Part shown: positions 24,696-39,842 of the stretch, one piece after another
Numbering within the stretch: position 1 is the stretch's first letter
Layout of the letters: the number at the start of each line of letters is the position of its first letter
Assembly: GCF_021026335.1 (NCBI RefSeq)
Contig: NZ_JAJNCY010000004.1
Location: 1 to 64,000 of the forward strand
Reading direction: 5' to 3'
DNA from: Rhizobium sp. C1
GTDB lineage: Bacteria; Pseudomonadota; Alphaproteobacteria; Rhizobiales; Rhizobiaceae
DNA length: 64,000 nucleotides
Program-made: the position numbers and the translations under genes
The notes under the pieces: generated by a model
The model's input: the letters and a program-made list of their open reading frames with translations, nothing else
Told to the model about the DNA's origin: nothing
Database searches by the model: none

Positions 24696-27600
24696 CTAAC
24701 TCACGCCCCGGGTTTCCACGCTGCTTCCGGTCAGATGTTTGCGGACATAGAAGCCGTTGGGGATCGCTTCCTGCACCAGCGGGACGTGGGATATGAGACC
24801 GACGGCGCGGTTCTGGCTGACGAGGGCACCGAGGACCTGCAGAACGATATCGAGCGTTCCGGAGCCGTTTTCGGTGTCGAGGCTGCCAAATCCTTCGTCG
24901 ATGAAAATCGTGTCGAGGCGCACCTTTCCGGAAGCGCTTTCGACGACGTCGGCCAGGCCCAGCGCCAGCGCCAGCGCGGCAATGAAGGTTTCTCCGCCCG
25001 AGAGCGTCGCCGTCGGGCGCGCCTTGCCGGTATGACTGTCGAAGGCCTGGATGCCAAGGCCGCGGCGGCCGCGTCCTCCACCTTCGACATCGCGCTCCAG
25101 CCGGTAGCGGTGCGAGGTCATGGGACCGAGGCGGATATTGGCGGCGGCAAGAACCTGATCGAACATCGCGCCGATCGCAAAGGTCTCCAGATCGAGCTTC
25201 TGCGGATTGTCGCCATTGACCAGCGCCGCCAGATTTCGCAGCGGGCCCGATGCGGCTTCCGCCGCGTCGAGTTTTTGCAGCGCATAGACCAGTTCGTCGC
25301 GCAGCCGGATGTGCTGATTGAGAAGATGTTCCGCGCCGGTGCGGCTTTCCACCGCCGCCCTCATCCGCTGCTCGGCCTCGTGTCTCCCGATCTCGAGCGT
25401 CGCGACGTCAGGGCGCTCCAGACCGGCAACGAGGGCGGCCGCCTTGACTGCGGCATCCTCGGCCGCCGCAATCTTGCGACGATAGGCCTCGACCCGGCTG
25501 CGATCGGCTTCAATCGTGTCGAAAAAGCCCTTCAGTTGGCGATAGTTTTCCTCCGACAGCCCCGCTTCGGCAAGGCGCGTTTCAAACATCACCGCAGACC
25601 GGCGTTGCCGCTCGGTGGCGGATTCAAGCGCAGTCGTGGCCGCCTCCAGATCCTTTTCGGCTCTCAGGGCCGTCTCGCGGGCAGCGATCGCTGCCTTTTC
25701 CGCCACCTCGCCCGCATTCACGCGCGCCGTCAGTTCGCGCTTTGCGCGGGTCTGCCGCTCGGCAAGGCGCTCCCTGTTGCGCAAATCTTCAGGCACATCA
25801 GAAAGCATCTCGTCCAGCGTGGCATGCAACGCCGCAACATCTCGTGAGCGATCGCTCCATACGTCGCGAAGGCGAAGGAAGTCGGCATCACAGGCCTGGG
25901 CTTCCATGCTCAGACGTTCGATCTCACCGTCAAGAGCGGCAATGTCGACCTCCGGTCCCAGCGCGCTCAGCGCCGCCTCCGCACCGCCTGCCTGCGCCTT
26001 CAGGTCGCCGGCCGCCGCCTCTGGCTTTGCGAGGCCCGTCAGCCGCTCCTGACGATCCGAAAGCACGCTTCTGGCGGCCGCCAGCGCCTGTTCCGCGGCG
26101 CGTGTTTCCGCGCTGGCTCTCTGCCAGGCCGCTCTGCTGTCGCGAAACGCCTGATCGAGACCGGCATGTTCGACCGTACCGCTGGCCGGCATCGGATGAT
26201 CGGTCGCCCCGCAGACCGGGCAGGGCTCGCCCGGCACCAGCCGCGACGCCAGATGAAACGCCTGAACCTCGGCAAGCGCCTGCTCCGCCGCTTCGAACGT
26301 CTGCTGCTGCCGCTGTTCGAAACGCAAGGCCGCCTGCTGTGCCGCAACCTTTTCCTCCACCAGCCGGGTTGCGGCCGCGATGTCGCGTTCGGCCCGTTCA
26401 AACGTCTCCGCGACGCTCAGCGCGGCGCGAAGAATTGCCAGGCGCGATTCGATTTCGCGCTTTTGCGCATCGTTCTGGCGGGCCAGCATCAGCTTGCCCG
26501 CCAGCATCTCGCGGCGCTTGCGCTGGTCGTCGATCCGGGCTTGCACGGCACGGCAGGCGTCTTGCGCATCCTGCTCCGCCACCTTGGCCTCTGTGAGCGA
26601 CCGGGCGACGCCATCCGCACGGTCGAGAGCCAATGCGAAGCGGCCCAGTATTTCAAGGTTATGCCGCAAGGCGTCGAGTTCGCCGGATCGGGCGCGTTCC
26701 GCGTCAAACGCGTCTGCGGCAGCCTTTTCCCGTGCCTTGGCATGATCGAGAGCGGCCACTGCGGCTTCACGCTTCGAACGGGCGTTGCGCATTTCCGCGG
26801 TGCTTTCGGTGGCCACTTGTTCGGCATCGCGCAGAAACCGCGCGCGCTCTGCCTGTGCGGTGCGGGCCGCCAGCGCATCCATCTCCGCCTTGCCTTCCAG
26901 CAGGCTGGCAAGAAACGCCTGCGCATCCTCGCGATCGACAAATTGCCGCTCAAGCGTTCGTGCCTGCTCGAGCCGGGTCTGCGCCGCCGCCCATTGCAGC
27001 CGAAGTCCGTCTTCAATCTCGCGCAGCGACAGGCAGTTGCTCTCGGCCTCGGCGATGCCCGCGGCCAGCGCATCCGTGCTTTCGAAGCCTTCTGAGGCCA
27101 ACCGCTTGGCGCAAAGCTCGCGCTCGGCGATGACGTGGCTTTCCGCCTCGGCCGAATCCGCCTTCAGCCTGGCGGCCAGGTTGCGGTAGAGCGAGACGTC
27201 GAAGAGATCGCGCAGGATTTCCAGCCGCTCCTTCGTCTTGGCCGCCAGAAACTTCTCGAACCGCCCCTGCGGGAGGAGAACGATCTGCCGGAACTGGCTG
27301 GCGCCGTAACCCAGAAGCTCACACACGGCCGCATCAACGAGACCGACCTTCTTTTCAGCGATGATCTTGCCGCGCTGCTCGTCGGTGATCGCCTCGAGAG
27401 ACAGACCCGTCGCGTCGAACAGAAAGGCCTCGTGTGCGCTCCGGGTCTCGCCGTCGCCACGCTGCTTCGGTCGTCGCTGTTCAGGGCGACGGAAGGCCAC
27501 GAAGCGCTTTCCGCCGATGTCGAAGACCAGTTCCACCTCGGTCAGCAGGGCTGCATCCGCGTGATCCGAGCGCAGCGAAGCCGGCTCCTGATCGTCCTTG

Positions 27601-27770
27601 GCCGCCTCTCCGAAGAGCGCGAAGGTCATGGCGCTGAAAATCGTCGACTTGCCGGACCCGGTCTGCCCGTAAATGCCAAAGAGGCCAGCATCCACGGCCT
27701 CGCGAAAATCGAGAACGACCCGCTCCGGATAGGGCCCGAAGGCCTGCATGGTCAGCCGCAGAGGTCTCAT
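24696..27770 (-). CDS. sbcC: SbcC, ATPase subunit of the SbcCD nuclease
   Basis: The 1024-residue protein has the SMC-like split ATPase. The Walker A motif is LFGIYGQTGSGKSTIFSAM near residue 33, long coiled coils follow, the zinc hook PCPVCGATDHP lies in the middle, and the C-terminal signature TLSGGETFIAALALALGLAD and Walker B DTIFIDEGFGSLD close it. With SbcD it opens and cleaves DNA hairpins and protein-blocked ends. The start overlaps the sbcD stop by four bases (ATGA). Near its 3' end the gene meets the decayed integrase, which is convergent. Confidence 0.95.
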   Translation of the reverse strand: MRPLRLTMQAFGPYPERVVLDFREAVDAGLFGIYGQTGSGKSTIFSAMTFALFGEAAKDDQEPASLRSDHADAALLTEVELVFDIGGKRFVAFRRPEQRRPKQRGDGETRSAHEAFLFDATGLSLEAITDEQRGKIIAEKKVGLVDAAVCELLGYGASQFRQIVLLPQGRFEKFLAAKTKERLEILRDLFDVSLYRNLAARLKADSAEAESHVIAERELCAKRLASEGFESTDALAAGIAEAESNCLSLREIEDGLRLQWAAAQTRLEQARTLERQFVDREDAQAFLASLLEGKAEMDALAARTAQAERARFLRDAEQVATESTAEMRNARSKREAAVAALDHAKAREKAAADAFDAERARSGELDALRHNLEILGRFALALDRADGVARSLTEAKVAEQDAQDACRAVQARIDDQRKRREMLAGKLMLARQNDAQKREIESRLAILRAALSVAETFERAERDIAAATRLVEEKVAAQQAALRFEQRQQQTFEAAEQALAEVQAFHLASRLVPGEPCPVCGATDHPMPASGTVEHAGLDQAFRDSRAAWQRASAETRAAEQALAAARSVLSDRQERLTGLAKPEAAAGDLKAQAGGAEAALSALGPEVDIAALDGEIERLSMEAQACDADFLRLRDVWSDRSRDVAALHATLDEMLSDVPEDLRNRERLAERQTRAKRELTARVNAGEVAEKAAIAARETALRAEKDLEAATTALESATERQRRSAVMFETRLAEAGLSEENYRQLKGFFDTIEADRSRVEAYRRKIAAAEDAAVKAAALVAGLERPDVATLEIGRHEAEQRMRAAVESRTGAEHLLNQHIRLRDELVYALQKLDAAEAASGPLRNLAALVNGDNPQKLDLETFAIGAMFDQVLAAANIRLGPMTSHRYRLERDVEGGGRGRRGLGIQAFDSHTGKARPTATLSGGETFIAALALALGLADVVESASGKVRLDTIFIDEGFGSLDTENGSGTLDIVLQVLGALVSQNRAVGLISHVPLVQEAIPNGFYVRKHLTGSSVETRGVS

Positions 27771-28909
27771 GCCGTTTCCTCCGCCTGACGCAGATCATCC
27801 AATCCACGCGTCACGATATCCCGCTCACGATCGGACAGAGCTTCCTCCCGCACGAAGGCGAGAAAATCGCTCATGACCTCCAGAGGATCAGCGACCTTCG
27901 CGCGCCCTCCTCCCAGCGCCTTCATCTCCGGCGCGCGCTGATCCCGCTCGTATCTAAGCTCGCAGGCATTGGGAAAAACGGCCCGCAACCGTTTCATGCC
28001 GTCGATGACCGGCGCATCGTCTGTCAGAACGACCTTGACGAAATCCTCCGAGGGTTCAGCAAGAAGCAGCTCTGCGTGCTTTCCCTTCACGGTTCGAACG
28101 CCACGCAAGGGCCTGAACGGCAGTTCTTCGATCGTCACATCGCCGGCACTGTCGATCTCCACAAGGCTCATCGATTTCGCGGCGCCGGCTTCATCGAAGC
28201 CCAGAGCAAGCGGCGAGCCGGAATAGCGGATATGCGCAACGCCCACCGCCTGCGGCCGGTGCAAATGGCCCAGCGCGACATAATGCGCGCCGGCAAAGAT
28301 CTCCGGCGAGACGGTCTCCACACCGCCCACGCGCACCAGCGGCCGCTCGCTTTCGCTGACCGCGCCGCCGGCGACGAAGGCATGCGCCACCACGATCCAG
28401 CGCGCACCCTCCGGCACATTGTGCCGCGCGGCCGCCACCTGCGCCTTCAGCACATCCTCCGGCGTCAGCATTGCTTCGTCGGCAAAACATTCCCGCGCGG
28501 CATATTCGTAGCTGAACGGCAGGGCGGAAAAGGCCACGCGTCCATAGGCGTCCTCCAGAACAAGCGCCCTCTCATCGGCGCTGACAGCGCCCCGGATCAG
28601 CGCGCGTCTGGCATCCGGCATGATCGACATGGCGGAGATGCGGTCGGCAGAATCGTGATTGCCGGCAATCATGACAACGGCGGCATCCGTCTCCTGTGCC
28701 ACCCGCGTCAGAAAGCTGTTGAACTGCCGAACGGCGCTCGCCGGCGGCGCGGCGCGATCATAAATGTCGCCGGCGATGATCAGCACATCGGCGCGATGAT
28801 CTTTCACGGCATGAACGATCTGCCCCATAACCTCTGCCTGATCGGCGTCCAGAGAAATTCCATTGAATTGACGCCCGAGATGCAGGTCAGCCGTATGCAG
28901 GATTCTCAT
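27767..28909 (-). CDS. sbcD: SbcD, nuclease subunit of the SbcCD complex
   Basis: The 380-residue protein starts MRILHTADLHLGRQFNG and contains IAGDIYDRAAPP, IAGNHDSADR and YVALGHLHRPQ, the metallophosphoesterase motifs of Mre11/SbcD. The Asp, His and Asn residues that bind two Mn ions are present. The C-terminal part is the capping domain that contacts SbcC. I chose the ATG at 28909, since an upstream start adds 17 residues outside the conserved fold. sbcD is the first gene of the pair. Confidence 0.94.
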   Translation of the reverse strand: MRILHTADLHLGRQFNGISLDADQAEVMGQIVHAVKDHRADVLIIAGDIYDRAAPPASAVRQFNSFLTRVAQETDAAVVMIAGNHDSADRISAMSIMPDARRALIRGAVSADERALVLEDAYGRVAFSALPFSYEYAARECFADEAMLTPEDVLKAQVAAARHNVPEGARWIVVAHAFVAGGAVSESERPLVRVGGVETVSPEIFAGAHYVALGHLHRPQAVGVAHIRYSGSPLALGFDEAGAAKSMSLVEIDSAGDVTIEELPFRPLRGVRTVKGKHAELLLAEPSEDFVKVVLTDDAPVIDGMKRLRAVFPNACELRYERDQRAPEMKALGGGRAKVADPLEVMSDFLAFVREEALSDRERDIVTRGLDDLRQAEETA

Positions 28910-29117
28910 GAAATGTCGTCCGCCTGATGATGAGATACGCCGGGACACTCGGTTGAGCAAAAATCGCGCCGCCGATCAACGCCAAAGAAGGGCATGAACA
29001 GGAAGTTTAGCAGATCGCGAAACAGGGTCCAGCAGCGCGAGCCGGAACCCTTTCGGCCCTGTCAGACACACGACCGTACGCAAGCGACGAAGAATCCATG
29101 GACAAGAAGAAGGCAGA

Positions 29118-29154
29118 ATTGTATTGGCTCCAATTATATGGGAACCAATACAAT
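29118..29154 (+). promoter_or_regulatory. Inverted repeat over the marR start, likely MarR operator
   Basis: ATTGTATTGG at 29118-29127 and CCAATACAAT at 29145-29154 are perfect ten-base arms with a 17-base spacer. MarR proteins bind such repeats in front of their own gene. The right arm runs into the proposed start codon at 29153, so bound repressor would block the start of the message. Confidence 0.75.
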
Positions 29155-29638
29155 GTTGCAAACATCTGAGAACACCGAAGCCAAGACGATACTCGATGGC
29201 CTGCGGCGGATCGTGCAGGCGCTGCGGAAAGCCTCTTCCGAGGCGGGTAGCCAGCAGGCACTGACTGCGGCACAGATCTTTTTGCTCCGCACGCTGCAGG
29301 CCCATGACGGCGCCTCCGTCAATGACCTCGCAAGCCTGACCCACACGCACCAGAGCAGTGTCTCGGAAGTTGTCGCGCGGCTGGAGGCGAAGGGATTGAT
29401 CGACCGCCGGCCGGCACCCGCGGATCGCCGCCGCGTCGAACTTCGCCTCACCGAAGCCGGTCAGGCGCTTGTCGCCCGGCAGGGCCGCACACCGCAGGAG
29501 GACATGCTGCAGGCAATCCAGACGCTGCCGGCAGAGACGCGTGCGGCGCTGGCCCACGGGCTGAGCGCCCTTGCCGCCGCCGTCTCCTCCTCGGGCGATC
29601 CGCCACCCCTCTTCTTCGAAGGAAAGGACGTTGAATGA
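29153..29638 (+). CDS. MarR-family transcriptional regulator
   Basis: The 161-residue protein has the MarR winged helix: TAAQIFLLRTLQAHDGASVN, LASLTHTHQSSVSEVVARLE and the wing GLIDRRPAPADRRRVELRLT. A helical C-terminus completes the dimer part. I chose ATG 29153; an ATG at 29138 is also in frame. Neither has a clear Shine-Dalgarno site, so the message may be leaderless. The gene overlaps the ClC gene by four bases, so it probably controls both. Confidence 0.85.
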   Translation: MLQTSENTEAKTILDGLRRIVQALRKASSEAGSQQALTAAQIFLLRTLQAHDGASVNDLASLTHTHQSSVSEVVARLEAKGLIDRRPAPADRRRVELRLTEAGQALVARQGRTPQEDMLQAIQTLPAETRAALAHGLSALAAAVSSSGDPPPLFFEGKDVE

Positions 29639-31041
29639 GCGCGCACGAGATCGAAAAGGCGTCCACAACACCCGGCCTGCCGCTGACGGCCGGGCTCGGC
29701 CCCCTCATCGAGAAGGCAGAGATGGAGCGCCATCCCCGAGCGCTCGACGGTCGCAGCCTGCTGATCTGCCTTTACTGCATGGCCATCGCAGCCGTCGTCG
29801 CCGTCATAGCGCGGTTGCTGGTTCTGCTCATCGGGCTGATCACCAACCTCGCTTTCTACGGCCGCCTCGCCACGGATCTGGCCTCGCCGGCCGGCAACAC
29901 GCTGGGGCTCTGGGTGATCGCAATTCCTGTTGCCGGTTCGCTCGTCATCGGCGTGATGGCGCGCTATGGCGCGAAGGCCATCCGCGGCCACGGCATTCCG
30001 GAGGCGATGGAACAGGTTCTGACCAATGACAGCCGCATTCCGCTGCGCATGACCTTCCTGAAACCGCTTTCCGCCGCCATTTCCATCGGCACGGGCGGCC
30101 CCTTCGGCGCGGAAGGCCCGATCATCGCCACCGGCGGTGCGCTCGGCTCCGTCTTTGGGCAGAAGGTCCCTATCTCGGCGGACGAACGCAAGGTGCTGCT
30201 TGCCGCCGGCGCAGCCGCCGGCATGACGGCCATTTTCGCCACACCCTTCGCGGCCGTCATGCTCGCCATCGAACTGCTCGTCTTCGAATTCCGTCCCCGT
30301 TCCTTCGTGCCGCTGATGCTCGCCGCCATCACGGCCTATCTCGTGCGCCCCTGGCTCTTCGGCGGCGAAGCCGTATTTCATGTCCCGCAATTTCTCCCCG
30401 CAACCCCGGCCGAACTCCTCTCCTACGCCGTCGAGGGGCTTTTGATGGGACTGATCTCGATCGTCATCGTCAAGTCCGTCTATGTCATCGAGGATCTGTT
30501 CGAAAAGCTGCCGCTGCACTGGATGTGGTGGCCGGCCATCGGCGGCCTCGCCGTCGGCATCATCGGCTATTTCGCCCCGGCCACGATGGGCGTCGGCTAT
30601 GACAATATCGACCGCATTCTGAGCGGCAATTTCGTCGGCGTGACGATCGCAGCCTTCTGCGTCCTGAAATTCGCCTCCTGGTCGCTGGCGCTCGGCAGCG
30701 GCACATCCGGAGGCACGCTTGCGCCACTGCTGACCATCGGGGGCGCGTTGGGGGTGCTGATCGGCGAAGGACTGTCATCGCTGCGCATGGTTCTCGATCT
30801 CAGGATGGCGGCGCTGGTCGGCATGGCCGCCTGCTTCGCCGGTTCCTCGCGCGCGCTGTTCGCCTCGATCGTCTTCGCCCTGGAGGTCAGCCAGCAGTTT
30901 AACGCGCTGATGCCCCTTCTGGCCGCCTGCGCCACAGCCTTTCTCGTCTCGGCCGCAACCATGCGCACGACCATCATGACGGAGAAACTCGCCCGCCGGG
31001 GCACACACGTGCCATCGGATTACGTGGCGCATCGCCCCTGA
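29635..31041 (+). CDS. ClC-family chloride channel or transporter
   Basis: The 468-residue membrane protein has the ClC signature motifs: GHGIPEAMEQVL, TGGPFGAEGPIIATGGALG with the gating Glu in AEGP, and LGSGTSGGTLAPLL. About ten hydrophobic helices follow the pattern of bacterial ClC proteins, with a first segment from residue 44 (LLICLYCMAIAAVVAVIARLL). There is no cytosolic CBS domain. It should move chloride or another small anion, possibly with protons, across the inner membrane. It is translated with marR (ATGA overlap), an unusual pairing that suggests control by a small phenolic or anionic ligand. Confidence 0.92.
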   Translation: MSAHEIEKASTTPGLPLTAGLGPLIEKAEMERHPRALDGRSLLICLYCMAIAAVVAVIARLLVLLIGLITNLAFYGRLATDLASPAGNTLGLWVIAIPVAGSLVIGVMARYGAKAIRGHGIPEAMEQVLTNDSRIPLRMTFLKPLSAAISIGTGGPFGAEGPIIATGGALGSVFGQKVPISADERKVLLAAGAAAGMTAIFATPFAAVMLAIELLVFEFRPRSFVPLMLAAITAYLVRPWLFGGEAVFHVPQFLPATPAELLSYAVEGLLMGLISIVIVKSVYVIEDLFEKLPLHWMWWPAIGGLAVGIIGYFAPATMGVGYDNIDRILSGNFVGVTIAAFCVLKFASWSLALGSGTSGGTLAPLLTIGGALGVLIGEGLSSLRMVLDLRMAALVGMAACFAGSSRALFASIVFALEVSQQFNALMPLLAACATAFLVSAATMRTTIMTEKLARRGTHVPSDYVAHRP

Positions 31042-31058
31042 CGGCGACGCGCACAAAA

Positions 31059-34267
<3,209 letters not shown>

Positions 34268-34471
34268 GAATGCCCTCAAGTCCGTTCATCGCACTGCGCC
34301 ATTTGTCTGGCTTGGAGGATCATGAATAGCCTTGGCGCTCCGCCTGAAGCAACCGCATGCGGGGAACCTGCTGACGGCTATCACCCGATATTTTGTCACA
34401 GTGCCGCCGGCACATCCACAACGCAAGCGACGCGTCTTCATTCAGACGAGACCCGCGTCGGTCAAAAATAA

Positions 34472-34501
34472 TCACCCGGAGACCGCGCGGTCTCCGGGTG
34501 A
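34472..34501 (-). terminator. Strong terminator hairpin after the BA14K gene
   Basis: A perfect 30-base palindrome with arms TCACCCGGAGACCGC and GCGGTCTCCGGGTGA, followed on the minus strand by a T-rich run (TTATTTTTG). It sits 24 bases after the BA14K stop, so it terminates that gene. Confidence 0.85.
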
Positions 34502-34524
34502 AAGAGGTCATCAGGTTGACGGGA

Positions 34525-34917
34525 TCAGCGGATCTTGCAGAAACGCTCGTTGCCGTAACCGTCGATATAGGTGCCTGTCTGCGGATCGAAGCTGTCGTAA
34601 CGGTCTTCGCAGAGCTGGTACCAGTCGCGCGTCCAGGGCTGGATGCGGTTCTGGCGGACCGGGCGATAGCCGTAATCCCCACCACTGTAATAGACCGGGC
34701 GCTGGCGATACTGCGGAACCTCTTCATAGGTCTGCACTTCGCGAGGCCCATCATTCGAGCCGGAAACGATCGCGCCGGCAATGACGCCTGCAGCAAGGCC
34801 GGCAACGCCGGCAGCGAGCATATCGTCGCCATGGCGGTCGCCCGCGGCGGCCGGAACTGCCTGTGCAGCCACAAGGAGGGCGCTCGAGACTGCAACAACC
34901 TTCAGAAACGTACGCAT
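34525..34917 (-). CDS. BA14K-family secreted protein
   Basis: The 130-residue protein has a signal peptide (LKVVAVSSALLVAAQAVPAAAG), a Gly/Ala-rich hydrophobic stretch (AGVAGLAAGVIAGAIVSG) and the C-terminal BA14K signature WYQLCEDRYDSFDPQTGTYI ending NERFCKIR. BA14K proteins are secreted lectin-like proteins first seen in Brucella and common in Rhizobiaceae. The two cysteines of the signature probably form a disulfide. The gene stands alone with a strong terminator behind it. Confidence 0.85.
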   Translation of the reverse strand: MRTFLKVVAVSSALLVAAQAVPAAAGDRHGDDMLAAGVAGLAAGVIAGAIVSGSNDGPREVQTYEEVPQYRQRPVYYSGGDYGYRPVRQNRIQPWTRDWYQLCEDRYDSFDPQTGTYIDGYGNERFCKIR

Positions 34918-35149
34918 TTGTTTTTCCTTTCAGACCGGCCGAATTGATTTGCCGTGTTGACAGCGAATCTATGTCCGCCAGCCTGAACCGTGGCTGAACG
35001 GGCCATTCAGGAAGGCGTTCATCTGACATTTTCTCGTCGCGTGACATGCGGCCCGCGCCGTGTCATAGGGGCGGCAACTTGTTTTCAGCGCAGTTCCGCA
35101 GGAATCCGCATCGGATTTTTAAGGAACCGCCCCACCCGGACCGCCCCTC

Positions 35150-36772
<1,623 letters not shown>

Positions 36773-36799
36773 CGAACCCAAGCCCGGAGGCCTGCCTTC

Positions 36800-36830
36800 T
36801 TGACATAAACGCGTAAAATACACATTTTAC
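36800..36830 (+). promoter_or_regulatory. Promoter element and inverted repeat of the toxin-antitoxin operon
   Basis: TTGACA at 36800-36805 is a good -35 box. Downstream, GTAAAAT at 36813 and ATTTTAC at 36824 form a perfect seven-base inverted repeat with a four-base spacer. Antitoxins of this kind usually repress their own promoter by binding such a site. Confidence 0.6.
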
Positions 36831-36851
36831 ACAGAAGAAGGAGATCGCGTC

Positions 36852-37106
36852 ATGGCAGATGCATTGCGAGTCCCGGCGACCAAATTTTCGCGCAGTTTCG
36901 CGCATTATCAGGATGAAGCACATTCCGCCGGCATCATTGAAGTAACGTCGCATGATCGCGTGATCGGCGGCTACCTCAGCGCCAAGGAACTCGAAAACTA
37001 TCGACGTCTCAAGAGAAACGAGCGGGAAGTCGTCACGTTCAACGAATTCGACGACGACATGCTCGCGGACCTCAAGGCGGCCAAATGGGGCACCGTCTCC
37101 GAGTGA
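36852..37106 (+). CDS. Phd/YefM-like antitoxin
   Basis: The 84-residue protein starts MADALRVPATKFSRSFAHYQ and has VTSHDRVIGGYLSAKELENY, the pattern of Phd/YefM antitoxins: a short DNA-binding N-terminal domain followed by a helix. Its C-terminal tail (EFDDDMLADLKAAKWGTVSE) probably folds on the toxin. The ATG has GGAG eight bases upstream. The next gene overlaps by 22 bases. It follows the ABC-F gene but has its own promoter and operator. Confidence 0.8.
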   Translation: MADALRVPATKFSRSFAHYQDEAHSAGIIEVTSHDRVIGGYLSAKELENYRRLKRNEREVVTFNEFDDDMLADLKAAKWGTVSE

Positions 37107-37531
37107 ACCTGCCGGAACCCCTGCCCGGTCTCGTCATCCGCTACAACTATCTGTGGCGCAAGGATGAGCTGGAAGGATTTTCAGAAGGCGACAAGGACCG
37201 TCCTTGCGCCATCATATTGGCTTCCAGTAAAACCGGCAAAGTCACGGTGATACCGATCACGCATTCGCCACCTGAGCCAGGCGAAGAGCATCTTTCGATC
37301 GAAATTCCCGTCGAGATTTGCAGGCAGTGCGGTCTGGACGAGGACGGCAATTATGTTCGGCTGGGCGAAGCCAACAGGTTTATCTGGCCGGGCTCTCATA
37401 TGCGCCCCTTACCCTCCGATCCTTCGAGAATGCACTATGGGATGCTTCCGAAGGAGTTCTTTGACAGCGTCCTGTCTCAGGTGATCGCCTTGGTCGAAAA
37501 GAGCAGGGTCAGCCTGACAAAGAGAGAGTAA
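37085..37531 (+). CDS. PemK/MazF-like toxin
   Basis: The 148-residue protein has PGLVIRYNYLWRKDELEGF, DRPCAIILASS and VTVIPITHSPPEPG, the strand pattern of the PemK/MazF/Kid fold, and ends with GMLPKEFFDSVLSQVIALV. This fold typically cuts mRNA in a sequence-specific way. The fold has an extra segment (QCGLDEDGNYVRLGEANRF) seen in some alphaproteobacterial members. A second possible start is GTG 37103, overlapping the antitoxin stop (GTGA). The gene overlaps its antitoxin, as usual. Confidence 0.75.
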   Translation: MGHRLRVNLPEPLPGLVIRYNYLWRKDELEGFSEGDKDRPCAIILASSKTGKVTVIPITHSPPEPGEEHLSIEIPVEICRQCGLDEDGNYVRLGEANRFIWPGSHMRPLPSDPSRMHYGMLPKEFFDSVLSQVIALVEKSRVSLTKRE

Positions 37532-37765
37532 ATCTGACAACCAACCCATCAAAATTCCTGAAGCCCACATGACAAGTTCGGGGTTGTTCGACTCAGCGAA
37601 CTGGCGCTCAATGGCAACGATCCGATAGTCGCCGCTGACCTTCATTGCACCACATTCGGGGTGCACCAGAAGCGCGATTTCAAAAGTTGCATGCCCTTAC
37701 TTTTTCTGCATGACCGCGCCGTGCAAGCGATGCGCCGTCGGCGAAATGCTCCAGGACCCGCCCCC

Positions 37766-39598
<1,833 letters not shown>

Positions 39599-39623
39599 GG
39601 CAATAGCGATAGGCTGTTGTATG

Positions 39624-39650
39624 AGGCCGCTCCTCCGGGGCGGCCTTTTG
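39624..39650 (+). terminator. Terminator after the ABC exporter
   Basis: AGGCCGC and GCGGCCT pair across a nine-base loop and are followed by TTTG. It lies 26 bases beyond the exporter stop. Confidence 0.65.
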
Positions 39651-39842
39651 ATTTACGGCCGTGTCCGATCGCGCCGCTCCGACGACGGCTCAACCAGCAC
39701 GGCTCCCCAACAGCGGCTCCGCATGCATCTCTGCAATTTCCCCTTGCGCGCCCGCTGAAATCACAGATAGAAATTCGCCGAGCGGATCACTTCGATGATC
39801 TCATTAATTGCATTAGATAAAGACGAATGATCCGGCACAAGC

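Noticed and set aside
34472-34501. 30-base perfect palindrome read as a recombination or operator site
   Set aside because: It lies just behind a gene and is followed by a T run on that strand, so a terminator explains it.
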